A stretch of 8,792 bases of DNA from Gammaproteobacteria bacterium (lineage in GTDB: Bacteria; Pseudomonadota; Gammaproteobacteria; GCA-001735895): the NCBI GenBank assembly GCA_029882955.1, contig JAOUJX010000159.1, positions 1 through 8,792 of the forward strand, in the 5' to 3' direction. The translations under genes were made by a program, and so were the position numbers. The notes beneath the pieces are model-generated. The model was not told the origin of the DNA and did no database searches. It saw nothing but the letters and a program-made list of their open reading frames with translations. Numbering within the stretch: the stretch's first letter is position 1; every line of letters starts with the position of its first letter. Positions 1-5,803 of this stretch are shown in pieces.

Positions 1-1142
1 CGCTGGATGCTGAAATCATTGAGCAGGATTTGACCTTCTTGGGTCTGGTGGCGTTGATCGACCCGCCGAGGCCCGAGGCACATCAGGCGGTGGTAGATTG
101 CCTGACAGCGGGTATCACCCCGGTGATGATTACCGGCGATCATCCAGGAACTGCTATGGCGATTGCCCGGCGCCTGGGTATTATCGATGACGCTCAGACA
201 ATGCTAAGCGGTGATGAACTGGCCGCATTACCCGACGATGAGTTTGCCCGCCGGGTCGGATCGATTCGGGTTTACGCAAGGGTTACGCCGGAACAGAAAT
301 TGCGTATTGTTAAGGCCTTGCAGGCGTTTGGTGAATTTGTCGCCATGACCGGTGACGGGGTCAACGATGCGCCCGCGTTGAAACGAGCAGGCATCGGCAT
401 CGCGATGGGACAGAAAGGAACCGATGTCGCACGTGAGGCAGCAGACATGGTATTGCTGGATGATAACTTTTCCACCATTGTTCGTGCCGTACGAACTGGG
501 CGGCGGATATTCGATAATATCCGCAAATTTATTAAATATACGATGAGCTCAAATTCAGGTGAGATCTGGACACTGTTTCTTGCCCCCTTTATCGGCTTGC
601 CCATTCCTCTGCTACCGATACACATCTTGTGGATTAATCTGGTTACCGATGGTCTGCCGGGCTTGGCCTTAACCGCTGAGCCCGCTGAACCGGGTATTAT
701 GAGTCGCGCACCCAGGCCTCCCGAGGAGAGTATTTTCGCACATGGTATGTGGCAACATATCGCCTGGGTAGGGCTATTTATTGGTGGTATATCGCTTGCA
801 GCCATGGCCTGGGCGATATCCCGGGAGCTTGCTTACTGGCAAACCATTGTATTCACGGTACTTACCCTCTCACAGCTGTTTCATTCACTGGCCGTGCGCA
901 GCGAAAGTATCTCGTTATTTCGTTTAGGCCTGTCCAGTAATTTGCCGATGCTGGGGGCGGTAGTACTGACACTATTTTTACAGATGGCCGTTATTTATGT
1001 GCCAGTGTTAAACAACATATTTCATACCCAACCCTTACCCTTGTTTGATCTTGCAGCCTGCCTGGCACTGTCGTCAACGGTACTGTTTGTGGTCGAAATC
1101 GAAAAATGGCTGATGCGCCGTGGCATAATTTATGCCGATTGA
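1..1142 (+). CDS. P-type cation-transporting ATPase, probably Ca2+ type (IIA-like), C-terminal part
   Basis: This is an ATP-driven inner-membrane cation pump cut by the left edge; the frame is open from position 3, so the true start lies upstream. Numbering below counts from the TTG at 30. The cytoplasmic P domain shows TGD (35-37) and the hinge motif TGDGVND (107-113). The phosphorylated DKTG Asp and the nucleotide-binding domain are outside the window. The membrane part follows, with M5 starting near residue 165 and further hydrophobic segments to about 361. M5 has SSNSGE (173-178) and M6 has NLVTDGLP (203-210). By hand alignment to SERCA these supply the Ca2+ ligands N768, E771, N796, T799 and D800 (here N175, E178, N203, T206, D207). 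The position of SERCA E908 in M8 appears to be Gln282. Those ligands favour Ca2+ over K+, Na+ or heavy metals, and there is no CPC motif. Mn2+ or another divalent ion is possible. No regulator is visible, and no clear terminator follows the stop. Confidence 0.93.
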   Translation, partial: LDAEIIEQDLTFLGLVALIDPPRPEAHQAVVDCLTAGITPVMITGDHPGTAMAIARRLGIIDDAQTMLSGDELAALPDDEFARRVGSIRVYARVTPEQKLRIVKALQAFGEFVAMTGDGVNDAPALKRAGIGIAMGQKGTDVAREAADMVLLDDNFSTIVRAVRTGRRIFDNIRKFIKYTMSSNSGEIWTLFLAPFIGLPIPLLPIHILWINLVTDGLPGLALTAEPAEPGIMSRAPRPPEESIFAHGMWQHIAWVGLFIGGISLAAMAWAISRELAYWQTIVFTVLTLSQLFHSLAVRSESISLFRLGLSSNLPMLGAVVLTLFLQMAVIYVPVLNNIFHTQPLPLFDLAACLALSSTVLFVVEIEKWLMRRGIIYAD

Positions 1143-1242
1143 TTCATTAGGCTAGTTTCTGGTGTTTTCCATATTATATTGATTTCAGTTTGCCCCCCCT
1201 GGCGCCCAATTTGTGAACATGAAAAAGATGTAAGTATGTTTC

Positions 1243-1260
1243 TATAATCTAATTAGGAGA
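1243..1260 (+). promoter_or_regulatory. Consensus -10 box and Shine-Dalgarno site before the short ORF
   Basis: A perfect TATAAT lies at 1243-1248 and AGGAGA at 1255-1260, 7 nt before the ATG at 1268. Transcription starting about 7 nt after the -10 box would leave a very short leader. No good -35 box sits 16-18 nt upstream (the region reads TGAAAA), so the promoter is either weak or activator-dependent. It is a single hexamer match and so only moderately supported, but its place directly before a good ribosome-binding site and ATG adds weight. Confidence 0.45.
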
Positions 1261-1267
1261 CAATATT

Positions 1268-1369
1268 ATGGCAAGTCAAATGGCCAATATCACAATGCAA
1301 ATCGATGAAAACACGACGCATAAAGTCCGAGAAAGATTGCCCGGTAAGAAGGACTACATGCCGAGCTAA
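1268..1369 (+). pseudogene. 33-codon ORF, probable truncated RelB/DinJ-family antitoxin stub
   Basis: This ORF of 33 codons starts with ATG after a strong AGGAGA site. Its residues 5-15 read MANITMQIDEN, the usual opening of RelB/DinJ antitoxins, where a short beta strand forms the DNA-binding ribbon-helix-helix dimer and is followed by a charged helix. A complete member is about 80-100 residues. Here the helix begins (roughly THKVRERL, 17-24) and the frame then runs into PGKKDYMPS and a TAA. No continuation of the antitoxin and no RelE/YafQ-type toxin was found in any frame up to the next gene. The likeliest reading is the 5' remnant of a toxin-antitoxin module lost by deletion, still with its translation signals. 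It could instead be a real micro-protein that keeps only the strand-helix start. The family call comes from remembered consensus, not a search. Confidence 0.5.
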
Positions 1370-1403
1370 CAGGACTTTAGGTTAGGGTAATTTATTGCTA
1401 CTG

Positions 1404-1419
1404 TTTGACACGTGTCAAA
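1404..1419. promoter_or_regulatory. Perfect 16-bp palindrome TTTGACACGTGTCAAA, probable operator
   Basis: The two 8-base halves, TTTGACAC and GTGTCAAA, are exact reverse complements with no spacer. The symmetry stops at both ends (G1403 against T1420). A dyad of this size is typical of sites bound by dimeric helix-turn-helix repressors such as the TetR type. It contains TTGACA on both strands, so a bound protein would cover the -35 box of the promoter reading into the VanZ-like gene. No regulator gene is in the window, so the factor is unknown. It is unlikely to be a terminator, since there is no loop and no T-run. Confidence 0.6.
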
Positions 1420-1433
1420 TCCTTAACAATTAT
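1405..1433 (+). promoter_or_regulatory. Probable sigma70 promoter for the VanZ-like/exported protein operon
   Basis: A perfect -35 box TTGACA (1405-1410) is followed after 17 nt by AATTAT (1428-1433), a 4 of 6 match to the -10 consensus. TATACG (1431-1436) is an alternative with longer spacing. Transcription would start near 1440, leaving a leader of about 29 nt before the ATG at 1469. The -35 box lies inside the 16-bp palindrome, so repression by occlusion is the expected mode of control (inference). Confidence 0.5.
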
Positions 1434-1468
1434 ACGGATTATAGTCTTTTTTGCGGTGGGATTCGTTA

Positions 1469-1957
1469 ATGATCAGGAATACGCGACTAGTTTTAATATT
1501 AGCTATCGTTGTTTTCTCAATGATGGTCGCTACTGCGGTGTATCTCTTCGCTCGTTTATACCCTCCCGAGATACTTGTCCCTTTCCAATCGACTGATCCC
1601 GACCTCGCGAGGGCTATCTGGATCTTTGGAAGTGCCCCATCGTTCTTGTATACCCTGGCTTTGGGTCTGTTGATAGGTGCCTGTACGCCAAACATAACCC
1701 GTGCCAGAGTGCATTGCCTGACATGGACAGGGTTAGCCTTGTGCCTGGAATTATCTCAGATCCCGAACATTGCGGAGCCCATATCAAGCTGGCTTTATAA
1801 TTTTTCATCGCAGTCGATCCGGGCGTTTATCGGCCCTTACTGGTCCCGCGGTATTTTTGACCCGCTAGACCTGCTGGCGACTCTAATTGGCGGTTTTACC
1901 GCATTAATCTTGCTTGACCATTTACTGAAGGAGAGTACTGATGCAAATATCTCCTAA
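1469..1957 (+). CDS. Small VanZ-like integral membrane protein
   Basis: The product is 162 residues with about four membrane segments (near 7-28, 54-73, 81-99 and 134-150). VanZ-like features are the ELSQ at the end of the third segment (94-97) and GIFDPLDLLATLIGG (128-142) entering the fourth, matching the family pattern E-x-x-Q ... D-x-x-D-x-x-x-N-x-x-G, except that the usual Asn is Thr138. VanZ itself gives low-level teicoplanin resistance; most family members have no known role and many sit in envelope or surface-protein loci. The ATG at 1469 was chosen over an in-frame TTG at 1451 because it has a GGTGGGA site 7 nt upstream; the TTG would add six residues. The 3' end overlaps the next gene by 17 nt, so the two are probably translated together. 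There is no reason to infer antibiotic resistance here. The family call is moderate, the membrane nature firm. Confidence 0.68.
   Translation: MIRNTRLVLILAIVVFSMMVATAVYLFARLYPPEILVPFQSTDPDLARAIWIFGSAPSFLYTLALGLLIGACTPNITRARVHCLTWTGLALCLELSQIPNIAEPISSWLYNFSSQSIRAFIGPYWSRGIFDPLDLLATLIGGFTALILLDHLLKESTDANIS
1928..1933 (+). promoter_or_regulatory. Shine-Dalgarno site AAGGAG inside the end of the VanZ-like gene
   Basis: AAGGAG ends 7 nt before the ATG at 1941 and lies within the last codons of the VanZ-like gene. It fixes the start of the large exported protein and supports translational coupling of the two genes. Confidence 0.7.
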
Positions 1958-4640
1958 CAGGATTTTACCTGGATTGCTTTTAACCGTCGTCTATCTGACC
2001 GGTATGTTAGGCATTGTTGCTAGTGGTGGTGGAGGCGGCAACGGTCCCGCGGGTATTAGTTATTCCGGTAATACCGATCCGGCAATAATTTCCAGCTCAA
2101 ATGCCGCCAGAATAGTGGGAAACGTCTTTATCGGACAAGTTGTGGCAGGCTCAAGCTCCCAGAGCGTAGCCAAAGGCGAAATTTCAATCGATACTACCGC
2201 CCAGGGCATAGGTCTTGCGCAATTTCCAGGCCGACTGGCCCAGGTGCTGCGCCAGTCGATGCAATCCTCACCGGGCTTTTTATCAAGATCGAGTACGGTG
2301 CTGGCAAGTACCGATGTAAGCGGAACAGCACCATGCGATAACGTTGGTGGTTCGGTACAGATCACCGGGTTTATTGAAGACAATGGCACGGGCAGGCTGA
2401 CACTGGATTACATCAATTGCCGCGAGGGTAACCAAACCCTGGATGGTGAAATTACAGCTCAGATTAATGCTTTCGACTTCGGTTATTTTATTCCTACCGA
2501 TGTGATCTATACCTTTTCAGTATTAACCCTTACCAGTTCGACGTTTAGTGTGAGTCTTGATGGGTCGATTCACTCACAAATATTTATAGGCACCGATACC
2601 GAGCGGCTGACTGTGGAGAAATTGATCGCCCGCAATAATGTTACCGGTGAGATGCTAATGATCAGAAACCAGGTGAGTATTATCACTTATGACATGATTT
2701 TGTTCCCGCAGTCACTTTCAGAAAATATTTCCGGGCGCATCTACGACTCAATACACGGATACGTTGATTTCACTACGATCATCGCCATTACTTTCAGCAC
2801 CCTTACGCAAGAATATCCGGATGGCGGTCGATTATTGTTAACCGGCTATCTAAATTCCGGGATTCAGGTCACCATAATTTCAAATACTCATATCTCTCTT
2901 GGTCTCGACCTGGATGGCGATACGACTTTTGAAGTTGCCTTTACCCTGAGTTGGCCCGAGATTGAAGTAGAAACAGATCTTATCGATTCCGATGGCGACG
3001 GTATGCACGATAGCTGGGAACAGTCCAGTGGGCTTGATCCGAATAATCCGGAAGATATTAATCTGGATAACGATATTGACGGGGCCAGTAATTTCGAAGA
3101 ATACCAGGGAGGGGCAAATCCGAACGATAGTGGATCAATACCTTCAAATGCGGATATTTCCATAACCATGGTAGCTTTCCCCGCAGCCGTACTTTTAGGT
3201 GATAGTTTGAACTACAACTTGACGGTTAGAAATAATGGTCCAAACGATGCCCCTGATATAGTCGTCGTCGATACATTACCGGCCGGTATGACACTTAACG
3301 CTGTAACCACCAGTCAGGGAAGCTGCAGTGGAACGTCGACCATCACCTGTGATATTGGATCGATGATTAATAACTCTTCCACCACGATAAATATTGTCGC
3401 AACACCCACTAGCGAGGGCGTGCTTACAAATTCAGCGAACGTAGCAGGTAGCATATTGGACCTGGATCTGGCTAATAATGTCGCGACAATGGCTGGAGGA
3501 GCAGGAACTCCCGCCTCGGCAATTCAGGCGCAGATCGATGCCGCTGTTGACGGTGATACGATATTAGTACCGCCTGGAGTTTATATCGGTACGATAGCCA
3601 TCGATGGAAAAAATATTACTCTCGAAAGTGAGCAGGGAGCTCTCTTTACCGTAATCGATGGAAATCGGTTGGGTTCTGTCGTTACCTTAAACTCAAACAT
3701 TTCAATATTAAAAGGCTTCACTATCCAGAATGGGATGAGCGGTTCCGGTGGTGGCGGCGGAATCGACGTAGGCGCGGGCGCTCCAACTATTCTGAATAAC
3801 ATCGTTGCCAACAATTTATCCTGTAACGGAGCCGGTATTCATCTGGGCTTCACCTCTGCGGTCGTTCAACAAAATACCATCAGGAATAATGAGGCTGGAT
3901 GTTCAGGCGGCACAGGAGGTGGAATATCGATAGGTGGAGCAGGATCTGCAGTAGTCATCAATAACTATATCCTTAACAACACCGTATCATTTTCCAGCAA
4001 TGGCGCGGGTGGAATAAGCATGAACGCTGCCGGAACGCCGAGCATTGAGGGTAATGTGATTAGCGGAAACACGGGTGGCGCTATTACCATGGGAAACGCG
4101 TCGAATGCGCTAATTCTGCAAAATATTATTTCCAATAATAGCGGTACCGTTTGTGGAGGAATCGAATGGTTAGTGCCATCGGGCTACACCGGGCCACGTG
4201 TAATTAACAATACCATTGTCTACAACGATGGCGGGCAGGGCTCGGCAATTTGTGCTGACGGGTTCGATGCGCAAACTTTGCTCGTTAATAACATCATCGT
4301 GGCCGGGGCAGGGCAAACCGCGATTTACTGTGGTGACTTTAACAGTCTTTATCAACCAATCATTGAGTTCAACCATGTTTACGCTTCTTCCGGGCAGGGA
4401 TACGGTGGAATTTGTACCGATCAGACTGGAATAAATGGCAATCTTTTTGGTGACCCGCTTTTTATGGATATAACTAATGAGGCGTATCAATTGAGGGTAA
4501 CTTCGCCATCGATTGATGCCGGTGACAACACAGTACCCGATATCCCTGCACTGGATATCGCAGGGAACGCCAGATTAGTCGATGGAGATCAGAATGGTTC
4601 TACAATCGTCGATATCGGGGCCTATGAATATATTCCGTAG
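1941..4640 (+). CDS. Large exported protein: Asp-rich Ca2+ repeats, DUF11 domain and right-handed beta-helix
   Basis: The 899-residue product is probably a cell-surface or periplasmic protein. Residues 8-27 are a hydrophobic export signal running into ASGGGGGN (27-34). This looks like a lipobox (I25-V26-A27) followed by Ser28 instead of Cys, so it may be cleaved by signal peptidase I or stay anchored. Residues about 40-345 are beta-rich with no family I can name; Cys132 and Cys160 could pair. DxDxDG repeats of thrombospondin type 3 style occur at 349-354 and 376-381, with D357, E360 and E386-E387 nearby, and should bind Ca2+. Residues about 404-518 form a DUF11 domain (LTVRNNGPNDAPDIVVVD). 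From about 528 on there is a pectate-lyase-like beta-helix with many Asn-rich turns (NNIV, NNTI, NNYI). The end, DIGAYEYIP, matches the choice-of-anchor Q tail. No catalytic residues for pectate lyase could be assigned, so binding or adhesion is as likely as hydrolysis. No C-terminal sorting signal (PEP-CTERM, LPXTG, GlyGly-CTERM) follows. Confidence 0.85.
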   Translation: MQISPNRILPGLLLTVVYLTGMLGIVASGGGGGNGPAGISYSGNTDPAIISSSNAARIVGNVFIGQVVAGSSSQSVAKGEISIDTTAQGIGLAQFPGRLAQVLRQSMQSSPGFLSRSSTVLASTDVSGTAPCDNVGGSVQITGFIEDNGTGRLTLDYINCREGNQTLDGEITAQINAFDFGYFIPTDVIYTFSVLTLTSSTFSVSLDGSIHSQIFIGTDTERLTVEKLIARNNVTGEMLMIRNQVSIITYDMILFPQSLSENISGRIYDSIHGYVDFTTIIAITFSTLTQEYPDGGRLLLTGYLNSGIQVTIISNTHISLGLDLDGDTTFEVAFTLSWPEIEVETDLIDSDGDGMHDSWEQSSGLDPNNPEDINLDNDIDGASNFEEYQGGANPNDSGSIPSNADISITMVAFPAAVLLGDSLNYNLTVRNNGPNDAPDIVVVDTLPAGMTLNAVTTSQGSCSGTSTITCDIGSMINNSSTTINIVATPTSEGVLTNSANVAGSILDLDLANNVATMAGGAGTPASAIQAQIDAAVDGDTILVPPGVYIGTIAIDGKNITLESEQGALFTVIDGNRLGSVVTLNSNISILKGFTIQNGMSGSGGGGGIDVGAGAPTILNNIVANNLSCNGAGIHLGFTSAVVQQNTIRNNEAGCSGGTGGGISIGGAGSAVVINNYILNNTVSFSSNGAGGISMNAAGTPSIEGNVISGNTGGAITMGNASNALILQNIISNNSGTVCGGIEWLVPSGYTGPRVINNTIVYNDGGQGSAICADGFDAQTLLVNNIIVAGAGQTAIYCGDFNSLYQPIIEFNHVYASSGQGYGGICTDQTGINGNLFGDPLFMDITNEAYQLRVTSPSIDAGDNTVPDIPALDIAGNARLVDGDQNGSTIVDIGAYEYIP

Positions 4641-4919
4641 GCAGTTGAAACTGCAAGCGTTTCCCGGCAATGTCATCGTTAATAAAATTTACTAGCGGCT
4701 GACTGTCAGGGTCGACTTTTTCGTTAGCGGCTGTTCTACTAATCAATCAGAGCTACCCCATCCGAGCGCATAATCCTGATGTTAATGGACTAATGCGAAG
4801 TTGATAAACCCGTACCAATACAAACAGGTATGCTGATCCTGGTTAGAGCTTTAGAATGAGCGGATATTGGTTTATTTTAAACATTTTTTCGATCACCTTC
4901 ACTCGTCAGGGGAACCTTT
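4641..4919. other. Intergenic region without a gene
   Basis: Nothing longer than about ten codons with a start signal is seen in these 279 bases on either strand. A small inverted repeat, GCAGTTGAAACTGC (4641-4654), directly follows the stop of the exported protein, but no T-run follows, so it is at best a weak transcript end. The 9-mer TAGCGGCTG occurs twice, at 4693-4701 and 4725-4733, 32 nt apart, around a TTTTT stretch; its meaning is unknown. The last 60 bases are AT-rich and could hold the promoter of the channel gene, but no convincing -35/-10 pair was found. Confidence 0.5.
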
Positions 4920-5801
4920 GTGACTACAAATATACTGGTTATTTACCTCAGCATTGTTAGCCTTATCGGTCTATTAGCAATATGGTGGGCAAGATCTGCA
5001 TTAATTAAAATCAAGTCTAATCGTTCGGAAAGAGTTCGAAAACTCGATAATTTTGATAGCATCGAAACATCTGCGCCAGATGATAGTAGCGGATTTGCAG
5101 AAATCGATGCTGCGGTTGGAAATATCGAAAACCGGTTTTCGATTATTGGGAAAGTAACAGTATTTTTAATAGTGACAGTATGGACGATTGCCCTCGCATT
5201 TCCATTTCTAAATTCAATCCCAGCTGCCCTTGTCTCAACTTTAGTTGCCATATCCAGTGTTGTGTTAGGCATTGCGGCACGACCTTTAATCGAAAATATC
5301 ATTGCTGGTGTGGTCATTTCTTTTTCAAAGGCCGTACGTGTTGGTGACACTGTAGTGATAGATGAACACTATGGTACGGTGGAAGACATTAGCCTGAACC
5401 ATACCATTATTAAGCTATGGAACTGGAAGCGTTTGATCATCCCAAGCAGTAAAATGCTATCAAAAGAAGTATTGAGTTTAACTTACCACGATAGCTATAT
5501 CTGGGTGCATATCGCATTTTATGTTTCTTATGATTCCAATCTAGATCAGGTCAAGCAGATTGCTATCGAATCTGTTCAAAAAAGCGAAAATTTTTCATCG
5601 AATGAAATGCCCGGCTTCTGGGTGATGGAGATGGAAAAAGATGCTTATCAATGCTGGATCGCGGGATGGACTAATTCAGCTACAAAGGCATGGAATCTGG
5701 CCAGTGATATACGAACGGGCATCGCAATGCAATTTCAATCTAATGGAATCAGAGCACATAGCTTTGGAGTAGATATATCTCCACACTCACTTAAACCTTA
5801 A
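4920..5801 (+). CDS. MscS-family small-conductance mechanosensitive ion channel
   Basis: The 293-residue product is an inner-membrane channel expected to open under membrane tension and release solutes during hypo-osmotic shock, close to the usual MscS length of about 286. Membrane segments lie at about 4-25 and 78-97, followed by the pore helix TM3 (about 101-136). The MscS signature is clear: VLGIAARPLIENIIAG (115-130), then the beta domain RVGDTVVIDEHYGTVEDI (140-157), WNWKRLIIPSSKM (167-179) with the conserved IP-S turn, and a C-terminal alpha/beta domain to about 288. TM1 and TM2 are separated by a long charged stretch (30-72), so the sensor part is simpler than in E. coli MscS. Start: GTG at 4920 with AGGGGA (4908-4913) 6 nt upstream. 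The gene reads visibly richer in A and T than its neighbours. It stands alone on its strand and ends 2 nt from the stop of the convergent transglutaminase gene. Confidence 0.93.
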   Translation: MTTNILVIYLSIVSLIGLLAIWWARSALIKIKSNRSERVRKLDNFDSIETSAPDDSSGFAEIDAAVGNIENRFSIIGKVTVFLIVTVWTIALAFPFLNSIPAALVSTLVAISSVVLGIAARPLIENIIAGVVISFSKAVRVGDTVVIDEHYGTVEDISLNHTIIKLWNWKRLIIPSSKMLSKEVLSLTYHDSYIWVHIAFYVSYDSNLDQVKQIAIESVQKSENFSSNEMPGFWVMEMEKDAYQCWIAGWTNSATKAWNLASDIRTGIAMQFQSNGIRAHSFGVDISPHSLKP

Positions 5802-5803
5802 CC

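Noticed and set aside
272..805. 177-codon minus-strand ORF opposite the P-type ATPase
   Set aside because: It is the antisense shadow of strongly conserved ATPase motifs, with no recognisable protein features and no ribosome-binding site.
1366..1385. CTAAC ... GTTAG inverted repeat resembling integron attC core sites, near the antitoxin stub
   Set aside because: The arms are only 5 bp with a 10-nt gap, the outer bases do not fit RYYYAAC/GTTRRRY, and there is no second pair of boxes. It is far shorter than a real attC.
1469..1957. Glycopeptide resistance gene vanZ
   Set aside because: Only the general VanZ-like pattern is present, there are no other van genes, and the host appears Gram-negative; resistance cannot be inferred.
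4538..4566. GATATCCCTGCA/GATATCGCAGGG repeat structure
   Set aside because: It lies inside the conserved end of the beta-helix coding sequence (DIPALDIAGN) and is explained by the coding.
4641..4654. GCAGTTGAAACTGC hairpin as an intrinsic terminator of the exported protein gene
   Set aside because: The stem is only 5-6 bp and is followed by AAGCGTTTCCC rather than a T-run.
4693..4733. Direct repeats TAGCGGCTG x2 as iterons or regulator sites
   Set aside because: There are only two 9-base copies with no third copy or symmetry; this could be chance.
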